Shown in pieces: positions 1 to 9,800 of a DNA stretch of 11,609 nucleotides. The notes beneath the pieces were generated by a model. That model was not told the origin of the DNA. It saw nothing but the letters and a program-made list of their open reading frames with translations, and did not search any database. The stretch comes from Ettlia oleoabundans. Lineage: Eukaryota > Chlorophyta > Chlorophyceae > Chlamydomonadales. The stretch is from positions 1,489 to 13,097 of the forward strand of contig JAAMXP010001754.1 in assembly GCA_019693395.1 (NCBI GenBank). The letters run 5' to 3'. The first letter of the stretch is position 1, and each line of letters opens with the position of its first letter. A program made the position numbers and the translations under genes.

Positions 1-80
1 GCCATCCACGCCACCCACCACCACCACCCACCCACCCCAACGTCCATCCCACACACTGCCCCCTAAGCAGCCCTCCTTGC

Positions 81-652
81 CTGTACGCCCGCGCTGTCTG
101 CCGCCTCGCTGAAGCCAATGGTCGGCCGGTTGACAAAGAGCTTCACTCGCTTGGGCGCCTGCATGCGGCAAAAGGGGCAGCCGTGATGCATCCATGGAGA
201 GCGCTATCCCAAGCAGGGCTGGCTATCTCACACCAAGGGGGCGCCAGGTGTTGACAGGGTTGAGCACAGCAGCGGTTCTGCCTGTGCGCAGTGCACGCAT
301 GCACCGTTTTTGATGTGTTACACACAAGATCATAGCATAGGTTTGAGCCAGCCAGCCAGGCGCTCATGCCCAGACACACACAGCTAGCTCCAGGGACAAG
401 TGGGCATACATGCCGGGGGTTGTGTAATTTACAAGCACAAGCACAAGCACATCACACGTGCTTGTTTTCCCCCTTGAATGAGCCATATCCAGCAATCCAC
501 CCAGCCCTGCCAGCCCTGCTTGCCTGCTCGGGGCTCTTTGTGCTTTTAATGACCAGGCCCGTCAGCTTGCAGGCTGTGTTGAAGGGGATGTGTATGAGCA
601 GCTGCTCGTCTGTGTCGCTTTCGAGGTACAGCCCATCATCTTCCCGGTAGCC
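81..652 (-). CDS. PITH-domain protein (TXNL1/PITHD1-like), internal exons, gene runs off left edge
   Basis: Two in-phase exons read leftwards: 652-524 (43 codons) and 158-81 (26 codons), joined phase 0 to phase 0. The first encodes [18 protein letters not shown] and then KLTGLVIKS; the second encodes [19 protein letters not shown]. These are the central beta strands of the PITH domain, a beta-sandwich that binds the 26S proteasome in TXNL1 and is found alone in PITHD1. The match is closer to the TXNL1 type (ESD.DEQLLI, then PK.VK.F.N.P). The acceptor of the first exon is CCGCAG at 658-653. Both exons end in CAG followed by GC rather than GT. The rest of the PITH domain lies beyond base 1. I found no thioredoxin WCGPC motif upstream, so this may be a PITH-only protein or the thioredoxin exons are unrecognised. 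A nine-codon ATG stretch at 1536-1510 before a GTAGGT is only a weak candidate first exon. Confidence 0.88.
159..523 (-). other. GC-AG intron in the PITH gene
   Basis: The intron starts GCAAGC directly after CAG (GC at 523-522) and ends ATGCAG at 160-159. Joining at these points gives an uninterrupted [14 protein letters not shown] reading, with phase 0 on both sides. No GT close to the exon end preserves the frame; the nearest plausible one, about 30 nt further in, would leave phase 2. A second intron beginning at 80 also starts GCAAGG after CAG and runs off the window. The intron contains three ACAAGC hexamers near 431-448 and nothing else recognisable. Confidence 0.75.
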
Positions 653-1694
653 CTGCGGTTATTGGGGGTAAGGGTGGAAGCGACCGCAGCCAACACCATC
701 ATGACTCCGGTAACGCTGTGGTTGCCAGAGGAGGGTGGGAAGGCACAGGGGCACGTGCATGTGCAGGCAGGGGTGGAAAGGGCACCACTGACGGCCGGTT
801 ATCGAGGTCAAGGGAGGGAACGACCGCAGCAAACAGCAGGGTCATATTCCTTACGGCCCGGAGGCTGCCAGACCAGGATGGGAAGTGCCGCAGCCGACGG
901 CCGCTGCATCGAGGCGTGGCCAGCGACAGTGACGTGTTTGATTGCCTTGACCGCGAAAGAAAGGTGGGTGGTAGAAGACAAACCTGGGGCACCTCTCGAG
1001 GTGCTGGCAGGCAGGAGAAAGGGTGGTGCGGTAGCACCTGCCAGGCTGGGATTGCTAGCACCAACACAGGGGACTGACCTGCTTCAATGCGTTTTGGATG
1101 GTGTGCCCCGGATGTTCTACAGCATAAGGTAGCAATGGACACTGGTGTTGGTTTTGGGGTAGGCTTGGGCATGCATGTCGCTGCCTCTCCGCTTACTGAA
1201 AGGCGCCAAACCCGCCCTCACAGATGCGCAGCTTGCGGGCCAAGCCTATGGCTCAAAGCCCAAATGACTCCACAAATATTGTGCATTAATGTATGCACAT
1301 TTGACCCACAACTTACGATTTAGGCACTCCACAGCGCTCCAGTCTGCAAGACGGTGCACTCAACGCAAGGGTGGGCGGTGCGGCGGCAAGCAGCGGCGGC
1401 AGCGGTCAAGTGCCGGTTGAGGATAGGGATGTTGCAAAAGCAATCTTTATCTGTGTGTTTGAAGCAGTTGAGCTGCGAGATCCTTGCAGTTTTGCAGTCA
1501 CCGACCTACTGTGTCGTTCAAGTCCGCGATTGCCATCCTGCGCGTGCCGTATTGGCCTGCAGAGCTTGCGCCGATTGATCAACTGACGATCGGCTGTTTG
1601 CTGCTGTTAGGCACTTCAAGCACTACGCCAACGCTCAGTACAGCGCCTGTCGAGAGTTGATGGCTGCCAGCTCCGATTTCTCGCATTCATCACC
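653..1694. other. stretch without a supported exon: 5' part of PITH gene and divergent promoter region of uL15m
   Basis: The minus-strand PITH gene must begin somewhere here or further right, and the plus-strand uL15m gene begins at 1695, so the two are arranged head to head. I read both strands for a thioredoxin active site, the CLN(E/Q) motif that usually precedes a PITH domain, and a His-rich PITHD1 start, and found none. Open frames in this stretch have compositions like the intron DNA next to them. The promoter of uL15m presumably lies in the last few hundred bases; I see no convincing TATA box. Confidence 0.4.
657..857. repeat. degenerate direct duplication (657-717 and 797-857)
   Basis: Both copies begin GGTTAT and share the blocks AAGGG, the 10-mer CGACCGCAGC, then CA(A)ACA, a TCAT and a TTACGG/GTAACG-like end, over about 60 bases with many substitutions. 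Copy 1 directly abuts the splice acceptor of the PITH exon that starts at 652. A weaker third resemblance (GGGAAGTGCCGCAGCCGAC) sits near 880-898. This looks like an old local duplication of intron DNA. Confidence 0.5.
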
Positions 1695-3431
1695 ATGCGG
1701 CAGCGACAGGCTTCCCTAATTTGCAGTCTAGCGCAGCTGTGGCGCGGCAGTGTCAGCGGCCCTGCTGTGCCATCGGCCGCTGGGCTGGCGTTGCTGCAGC
1801 ATGCAGCATCATGTAGCAGCAGCAGCAGCAGCATACCAGCCATTCGGCAGGCCCTCCAGCTCGTGAGCTGCCGATGGTTCACCGCAATGCCAGTCCAACA
1901 AGCGCCTGAGCGCGAGTTCATCGGGCTCAACAACCTAGCAGATAACCCTGGAGCAACCCATTACGTGAGCAACAGTGCGCAGGCCAAGGGTTGTCTGGGG
2001 TGCTGCCTGCTGGCAGCAGTGGCGGCAGCAAGCTTGCACCCGGTGCAGCTCCCTTGCCTGAAGCTTATCTACCCGTCCCAGTCGTCTGCCCTGCTTTCTT
2101 CTCCAAATGCAGCCCAAGCGGGTTGGCCGTGGTATAGGCTCAGGCCTCGGCAAGACCTCGGGCAGGGGCCACAAGGGCCAAAAAGCTCGGGCAGGTGAGG
2201 TGGCCCAGATGGCTGCCTGCCGGGCTCGACGGGCAACCGGAACCGGCTTTGCGCGTTGTGCTGCAGCTTATCGCCCCTTCATTCCCTCAGGCCAAATATT
2301 CATGAGGTATTTTGGCATGCTGCTGTGTGGTCGTTGCTTACCACGACAGTAGAATCCTCCGACGAGCAACAAACCGGTGCGTGGCTGCCCCTGCTATCCC
2401 GCACCACCCACCCCTGCAGGACGCAAACCGCGGCTGGGGTTTGAAGGCGGACAGACGCCGCTGCGGCTTCGAGTGCCGCGCCGGGGCTTCCGTAATCCCC
2501 ACAGCCGGTTCTACAGGTGACTGCAGTGCCCGCAAGGCAGATGCATGCATGCACCAGTCGGCTCTGCCCATCCCATTCCCCTCTTCCCTTGCTTTCTCTC
2601 TCCACCTTACATAACATGCCAACATGCCACCACCACCATACACCCACGTGCTCATGCCGCCGCCGCCACCATGCAGGCCCATCAATCTAGACACGCTGCA
2701 GCAGTGGGTGGAGGCTGGGCGGCTGCCCACAGACCGCATCATCACGATGAAGGATCTGCGGGACAGCAACTGCGTGGGACGCAAGATGGGGTGGGGCGTC
2801 AAGTTGCTGGGCCGCGGCGCCGCCGGCTTCGCCACACCGCTGCACATTCAGGTGAGTGCTTGGCCCTATGCGCAGCCGCTCAAACCCCTAATGCGGTACT
2901 GAGGTGCACAGCTGTGGCTGGTGGGTGGGTGCTGGTGCGATCTAAGCAGCAGAACCCTATTTTGAACTTTGAAATAATCTGGGCTAGGGTAGAAGTCTAA
3001 GAGCTGTTGACATAGAGTCTCTTTTACAGGTTGTTGGTTGCGTCGGTCTGCACACTTGCTTCCATTCCCTGCCCTCATCATACTGTGTACGTCACAGAGC
3101 CTCAAGAGCCCTTTGCCTTTGGCGTCCCCTGCCGCCCATCATGCCCTGCATGCAGGTCAGCCAGGTGTCGGAGTCAGCAAAGGCGGCAATCGAGGCGGCA
3201 GGCGGCAGCGTGACCACCGTCTACTATAACCAGCTGGGGCTGAGGGCCCTGCTCAAGCCAGACTGGTTTGCTGCCAAGGGCAGGCTGCTGCCGCGCCCCG
3301 CACGGCCACCGCCGAAGCTGGAGGGCAGCTTTGACAGGGTGGGGGAGCTGCCGCCGGTGACGGCACTTCCAGCCAGCCTGCCCCCGCCAGCAGCACAGCA
3401 GCAGCAGCGGCAACAGGCTGTGGCAACTTGA
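1695..3431 (+). CDS. mitochondrial large-subunit ribosomal protein uL15m, five exons, 299 aa
   Basis: Exons 1695-1964, 2113-2194, 2420-2516, 2677-2851 and 3156-3431 join in phases 0, 1, 2 and 0 to one frame ending in TGA. Introns start GTGAGC, GTGAGG, GTGACT, GTGAGT and all end TGCAG. Residues 1 to about 64 are Arg-rich, without acidic residues, and carry a six-Ser run, as in a mitochondrial presequence; RWFTAM near 60-65 is a likely cleavage region. [11 protein letters not shown] then [20 protein letters not shown] (from residue 93) is the uL15 N-terminal block that threads into the rRNA. The uL15 signature starts at KLLGRG (192) and spans the exon 4/5 junction to [34 protein letters not shown] followed by a Pro-rich tail is typical of plant/algal mitochondrial, not plastid, L15. 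It is a structural protein of the mitoribosome large subunit. The ATG at 1695 is chosen because it supplies the whole presequence. Confidence 0.95.
1815..1832 (+). repeat. (AGC)6 triplet repeat inside the uL15m presequence
   Basis: Six in-frame AGC codons give Ser 41-46 of the presequence. Changes in copy number would keep the frame and only lengthen a disordered, cleaved region. Confidence 0.8.
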
Positions 3432-3587
3432 GGAGGTGTACGGTGCGCTTCTGGTGCAACTGAAGAGCGGCGCCGGCTGTCAGGTGGCAGTTGCTACTGA
3501 GTTGCTGCAGAGTTGGTTGCTGGCATATGTGCTACATATTTCTTGCATGCACGGAGCCGGATACAGTGCACTACCTGTCACCCAGGC

Positions 3588-3592
3588 TGTAA
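3588..3592 (+). terminator. TGTAA poly(A) signal of uL15m
   Basis: TGTAA lies 156 nt after the uL15m stop codon. This pentamer is the standard polyadenylation signal of chlorophyte nuclear genes, with cleavage usually 10-20 nt further on, so the transcript should end near 3605. Confidence 0.75.
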
Positions 3593-3682
3593 ACTTGCAC
3601 CTTGCTGTGTCGGTATAAAATAGTAAATGTTTGATGTGGCAGTCCAATCTGTTTGCAGCGGCGATTCCTTTATTGCCGGTTC

Positions 3683-3687
3683 TTACA
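3683..3687 (-). terminator. TGTAA poly(A) signal of the PAF-AH gene
   Basis: The plus strand reads TTACA, so the minus strand carries TGTAA 205 nt beyond the lipase stop at 3893-3895. It faces the uL15m signal, with 90 nt between them. Confidence 0.72.
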
Positions 3688-3735
3688 GTGGACTGTGGGA
3701 GCACGTGAGATATGGCAGCAGCGAGCAATGCCTAC

Positions 3736-3773
3736 GCACCATCGCGGCACCTGCGCACCATCGCTACACCTGC
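3736..3773. repeat. two tandem 19-bp units in the lipase 3'UTR
   Basis: GCACCATCGCGGCACCTGC at 3736-3754 is followed at once by a copy at 3755-3773 differing at two positions (GG to TA). It lies between the lipase stop codon and its poly(A) signal, so it is transcribed as untranslated RNA. Confidence 0.8.
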
Positions 3774-3892
3774 GTACCCTTGAATGGGTTATAGGGTTGC
3801 TGGGCAAGCTAGCGACGACATGCGAACTACAAGGCATGTGATCAAACTGTTGAGAGAGCCCAACAAATTGGTGGCCAGCAATTATGAACACC

Positions 3893-6800
3893 TCACGCCA
3901 CAAAGCACTTGAACAGGTGCTCGCTGCCAAGCAGGGCATGTGCCTCCTCGACTTCCACCGCCTCCACCACAGCACTGTACCGCTGGTTCACCCCCCGTCG
4001 AAGCTCGTCCCGCCGTGCCGCTTTCAGCAAAGGCGGGGGGCTGTCGCCCGGCACGTCTGGTGCGCCCGTTGCGGCACTAGGCGCATGTGGGTGCTGGCCG
4101 CTTGCGGGGTCTGCCGACGGCAACACCGCCTCTGCTGCTTCCACACCCGTAAGGACGTCAGAAGGCTCTGTGCTTGTGCCTGCAACAGCGGAGGTGGGAG
4201 GGTCAAGTCAACAGTACCAGCAGCAGTCAGGCAGTCATGCGGTCACCAACTGAATACCAATTACCAACTAATCGAGTTGCCAACAAGGAAGGGGTGAGAA
4301 TTGACAAGGCTACGCACAGGCCTTCAACAGTGCTTAAGCCTTCATGCAACATTTCACGTGGCCCAGCCCCGCCTATCACTGCTAGCCACCCACCCACCAT
4401 TTGTCACCAAGGGTCCTGCCTTGCTCCCCTTCTGCGCCTGCTGGGCACCGTTTGGCACTGACCCCCCTTCTGTCTTGCGTGCTGCTGGTGCCTTGGGCAA
4501 CAAGCGATCTATGAAGTAGTCAGAGACGAAGTTGACGAGGCCCCGGCCTCGGAACAACCTGCAGACTAGACACCAGGCAGGGTGGACGTATTAGTAATGG
4601 AATTGTTGGCACCCCAGAACTGCAATTGCACTCGGTTAACACATGCTGTAATGCCGGGCAACCTGCATAAAGGATGGCAACATAAGCGCAAAGCGGGGCA
4701 AATTCCCACAATCCCCACACATAATTCTACAACATTGACCTGCAACAAAGCGGAATCCAGGACCCCTTCCATCACCCCCAGCCACAATCCCTGCGACACA
4801 CCACCACCCTGGCAACAACAACCCCAGACGACGACTCAGCCACCCACCACGACAGAGGCCCAGCAGTTTCCCCCTTGCGATCAGCCTCGTCCCTCTTGCG
4901 GATGTGGTCAAGGGCCGAGTGCCCTTTGGCTGGCTCCCAGCTCTGGGTTCCTCGCTGCTCCTGAGTGAGCGGCAGGTGCACGCTGCATGGCAGGGCCCAA
5001 ATGCACTGTGATGATGAGGAAACAGTTGCACGCAGTAGGCCAGAAAGGAGTTGGAAAGGATGTAGCAGATGCAAAGGTACCAGCCGAGTGGGTGACGACG
5101 GGAAAGCCAGGCAGGTACGCAGGCAGGTAAGCAGGCGGCAGGCAGGCAAGCAGGCAGTCAGGCGGGCAGGCAGGCAGGCAATGTGTGTGGCCCGGCCACA
5201 GTGTGTTTAGCACAGCAACCTTAATACAGCTAAGGTTGATGAAGGTGTGTGGCAGCTGGGCTAGCAAGGCATGGCGAAGAAAACCTACCAACAGCACAGC
5301 AGAGCACAGCATGGTGTGGCACGCCGCCTATGGCGGCTGTCCATGCTTACCTAAGGAAGTTAAGCAGCGCTGTGTTGCACAGGTGTATGCCCAGCACCGG
5401 ATCAAGCCTGGCGCTCAGCCCCAGACGCTCCAGGAGCCACCCAGCCTGCTGCCCAAACAGTGGCAGAGCGTCTGCAAGGGACATAAGAGACATAAGGCAC
5501 ACTTAGCGGAGCAGCCGTGAGCAGCTGTTGCCATGTGTAACTGGCAGCCAGACTGGCTGCTGCCCAAACAGCGACGGCGTGTCTGCAAACAATGTGGGTG
5601 AATGACAGACACAGTAGAAGCTCCAAGCGGCTTTCATGATGAGATGCAGGGGCTGGGGGCTGGTTTTTGAGCCGCTTCTGCTTCCATGCCGAAAAAGTCT
5701 TGCGCTGCCCTGCCTCTAGACGGTACAGACCAACGACCCAGACCAATTTAGCACATCAAGATTGGCATGCAGCACGCTTTGAGGCAGCAAGATGTTCTCA
5801 ACTGATCCCACCCAGGCTGTCCCAGCAGCACGCAGCCCCACGCCCTGGACCCAAGCTTGGTCCGCAATCTGCAGCTGGGCTGTCCACCTGCAAACTTGCA
5901 GCTGGGCTGCTTACCCGCAAAGGTGTTGTGAGAGCTGCCAGAGATGGAGAGCAGCATGGCGCCGCCGCCGCTGCGCTGCCCATCTTTTTGGCGCGCCGCC
6001 GCCGCCGCAAGCACCTTCTCCTGCCGCTCGCCATCACAGGGCAGCTGCAGGCACATGCCGGGAAAGAGGGGAGGCACGTCATGCCGTGTTGATGTCAGTG
6101 TATCTGTTTGCAAGCTGTTTACCTATCACATGCTTATACAGCCTTCCAGCCACCATCCTACCCTCCCATTTACATGGCCCTTCTGTGCCCTGGCCTGCGG
6201 ACACTCATCCCACTCCTCCCAGCCTTCTGTCACTAAGTACAACCGCCCCACAAAATTTCCCGACGTCCTTTGGTACCACTCACCCGACCAAAGGCATTTG
6301 GGACGTTCCAATCGTGCGAGCCTATGATCATGAGCGGGGCACGGGTGGCAAAGCGGGTCAACGCCTTGGTCTCAGGGGGCAAGGCATACCTGCACATCCA
6401 CCGCAGAGAAAAAATTTGGCAATGGAGGAGGAAGGAATTGCACTGCAGAGGAAGGCGCCGCAACGACAAGGCAGCGCAGGTGGAGGCGAGGAGTGGGACT
6501 CAACGGGCAACAGCGGTTGCAGAGTGGATGTGTGAAACGGTTGCTGCAACACCAATTGAAATGGCTGGCCACTCCCAGCCTCAGCAGCATGTGCCCAGCC
6601 TAAGACCAGCCTTAGGCATGGGCCCACATCGTGAAGTCTGCCTTTGGCACGTCTGTGATGCTGCACCAGGGCTGCCTTGTTAGAGCCTCATAACAACCGA
6701 ACAATCCCAACGTGGCTCACCACCAGGGGTCTAGTGCCACACCACAGCGGAACAAGGGGTCCTCAGCTATCAGGGCCGCCACAGTGGCGCCACCATAGCT

Positions 6801-9800
6801 GCAGAAAAATGGAAAAAACGATGGAGTGGTTCGTGGTGGATAACCGAGACGATCTTGGGGTTACATGCGAATATGGTGCAAAACTGGGACCTGAGTTGAA
6901 GCTAGAGCATATATGTGGAGGGAGCAGAACAACATGGGCCTTGCAATACAGACGCAAATATGGTAGCCAGAGAAGAGGCCGCCGGCCGACACATCTTGAA
7001 GTGACCCTTCCATTCGTAGCCCCCGGAACAGGTGTGCAATGGCTAGCCCCCCCTCCTCCCTCCCTTCCCCCTCCTACTTCTTTTAGCTTGTAAACTCACC
7101 TGTGACCCACTGCCGCAGCACACCGCACATCCAGGCGCCCGCGCAGGAAAGTGTCAGCATCCAGCCCATATGATAGCTGGAGGCCGTGAGCGGCGTCACC
7201 TGCTTACCACAGTTGAGTGCAGTGAGCAGGTGTCAAGGGGGTGGAAGGCAGGAGCAAAACAGGAATGAAGGCTGAAGGCAGCGGGATCAATTCATTGTCC
7301 TGTGCTGCTACGCCCGATCTCCCAATCTCCCAACTCCCACCGCCCGATGGGCCCAACATGGCCCCATACAGCCGGCCGGCCCACCCACCAGCACATTCCG
7401 CATGCACTCGCCCACCTCTATGCAGCGCTTGCATCATAGCCAGGGCTGCCTTCATTTCTACCACCCTCATTCGCGTCTTGGCAACCTGCAGCCCGTGATG
7501 AAGGCAGCGGGACAGTTCTTCCAGGTTGAATGCACCCTCTCCAATCGCAACATTGCGGCAACAAGGCATAGTTACAAGTATGCGATGGATGCAATGGAAA
7601 GCAGTCAATCACGGCACGCACAGCCCGTTAGCGTTTTTGGAAAGCTTCTATGACAGGTGATTTGACAACAACCGAGAGCAGGAATCAGCTGTGGCCCATC
7701 CGACACACAGCAGCACCCGGGGGCTGCTCCTTGTATGGCCCCCAGCAGCGGCGCCAGCAACTGCTTTTTCTGGTTCCAGTGAGTGTTTGTGGCAAGGAGG
7801 GCAGGGCACACCACACACCTGCGCAGCTTCATCGCCCAACCCCCCATAGAGCTTCCAGTCGCCGCCAGGCAGCTTGGCGGCACAGGCGGTGCCGTCCCCA
7901 TGCTCCACAGCCAGCACAACTGCAGCAGGGAAAACAAAAAGTAGAGCAGAAGTCGACAGTCCAACAGCATTGTATTTTACCAGGGAAGGGGTAGGGGGGA
8001 GTGGGATGGTGGGTGGTGGGTGGTAGACATGACTTGAAGGGCGAGTTTAGGACTTGCAACGGACGGGTAGGAGAAGAAGCTCAAGGGCGAGGGCAAGGGC
8101 GCCAGCACATGGAGGCTACGAATGCTGTTGCTGACAGTCATACGCCAGTCACCGGCTGCGTGATGCAAGCGAGCCTGACACCGGCCAAGTGGCGGCAAGG
8201 AGCGGCAAGGAGGGCTAGCATTGCTCGCCAATATAGGTAGGTAGGTAGGTAGGTAGGGGAGTAAGTGGCAGCCAGTGTATTTGGCAAGGAGTGTAGTTGG
8301 CATGGTGTCTGACTGTGACTGTTTCTTTTTATCAAACAACCCAGTAGTACTCACCATAGCCGTGGGAGGCCAGCTCAGAGCAGATGATACTATACCTGTA
8401 ATGGCAATGCATAGGGAAGGAAGGCTAGGAAAGCACGCTTAGAAAATAGTACAGCTGTAATTTACACACCCAGAACATCTCACTTATTCTGTCCAGGGAC
8501 TGCAGTGGACAAACATGCACGCGAGCAGGCAGGCAAGCAGGCAGGCAAGCAAAGGCTGCCCTGCCAAAACAGCTTCCCGATGAATCAAGCATGGAAGCGT
8601 TTTGGACTGAAGAGGGGAAAGAGCTTCTCCGCAACAGGCATGTACAGTAAACAATGTCTTTATTGAACCGCCAGCATGCATCATCATTCTCACATGAAGC
8701 GATTGCCGCCCAGGCCGTGTGAGAAGATCACCAGCGGCAGCTGCTGTGGTGCATCTGGTGCCAGCGGGGCGCCAGCTGTAAGGTCCACGCGCTGGGTCTT
8801 GCCTATGGCCCAAGACAGGGCAACAAGGCCCTGCAGTCTTATGGGGCGGTTGAGCATGACAAAGCTAAAACATGGAATCATGTCGAACTGATTCGAAATG
8901 TTCTGGCTGGGGACCCAGCAATGTCAGCAAGCTGCTACCGACAGGCACTTTCCCAATAGCTTGGATGGAGCAAGAGATGCATGTCGTTTTGCATGCTCAC
9001 CTGCTCCGCTACATCGTAGAGCCTTCCTTTCATCCTGTAAAACAAGAACTTGCCCACCCCACGAGCATAATTGACGTGCCAGAGCCAGGGCACGCCCCGC
9101 ATGCGCCATGGCAGCCAGCTGCCGCCACGTAGCGATGCGCCATCAACCGGGTAGAAGATGCGGCCTGCCACTGCCTGCAAAAGGTGTTTGAGTAGGACAT
9201 GATTTTGACTAGTACATGAGTTTACAATCGGTCTCAAAGGCCGCACGTAGAGAACGATGCGAGTTAAGGCAGAGGATGCGTAAAGAGCTGTAAGCGTGCG
9301 CGCCTGGCTGCGCGGCGGCTGCCACCGCCAAGCCCCGGGGGTGTGTGGGTGAATTGGTGCTGTAAGTATCATTGAGCGACTCCCCGGATTCCAACGGCAA
9401 ATACCTGCCCTTCGCGTGACCACTCAGCCTCCGTGAAACCGACTGGGAACTGCCCACACGGCTTCCACATTTTGCTGAGAAGGGGAAGCCACTGCCTGGG
9501 CAAATGTCAGTGCCAAATGAGGAACATATGGATGGACGTAATGTGTGAGAAATCAGGAGACACGCGCTCGTTAGATGTAGCTCACGTAGGCCGGATGTAC
9601 ACCTTGCCGTACACCAGCGTGCTTTATTCTTGGTGCCATTGGAGATCAATATTGGACACTTGGAAAAGCTTAACCAGTGCTTCACAGCGTCACTCATGAC
9701 TTCCGAGAGCCCGTGCATCATGACCACGGCTAGCTCGGGAGTCGACAGGCGCGCTTGAGCTGTGCAGCGAGCTCATGATCGCAGTGTAAGCACTCACGGC

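Noticed and set aside
1023..1043. WCGSTC on the plus strand, reminiscent of a thioredoxin active site
   Set aside because: The spacing between cysteines is wrong, the surrounding frame has no thioredoxin fold residues, and it is antisense to the PITH gene.
699..1172. 157-codon minus-strand open frame and overlapping plus-strand frames (590-1132, 718-1077)
   Set aside because: Composition is biased and no motif or splice logic fits; opposite-strand frames of similar length overlap it, as expected by chance in GC-rich DNA.
1441..1536. Short minus-strand readings (MAIADLNDT before GTAGGT; QLNCFKHTDK) as missing PITH exons
   Set aside because: They resemble the expected N-terminal motif only loosely, and I could not connect them in phase to the exon at 652.
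3612..3622. TATAAAAT as a possible promoter
   Set aside because: It lies between two convergent poly(A) signals, with no supported gene starting downstream on either strand.
5636..5700. ATGATGA resembling a snoRNA C box, with an AAGCGGCT/AGCCGCTT inverted repeat nearby
   Set aside because: No CTGA D box follows at a suitable distance, and it is on the strand opposite to the host gene.
5792..6535. 247-codon plus-strand open frame, the longest in the window
   Set aside because: It overlaps lipase exons 6044-5915 and 6389-6284 on the other strand and crosses their splice sites; it is the antisense shadow of real coding sequence and contains no recognisable domain.
9209..9727. 172-codon minus-strand open frame inside the lipase gene
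   Set aside because: The adjacent frame at 9495-9405 carries the family motif PCGQFPVGF and joins in phase to GRIFYPV; this frame gives no family match.
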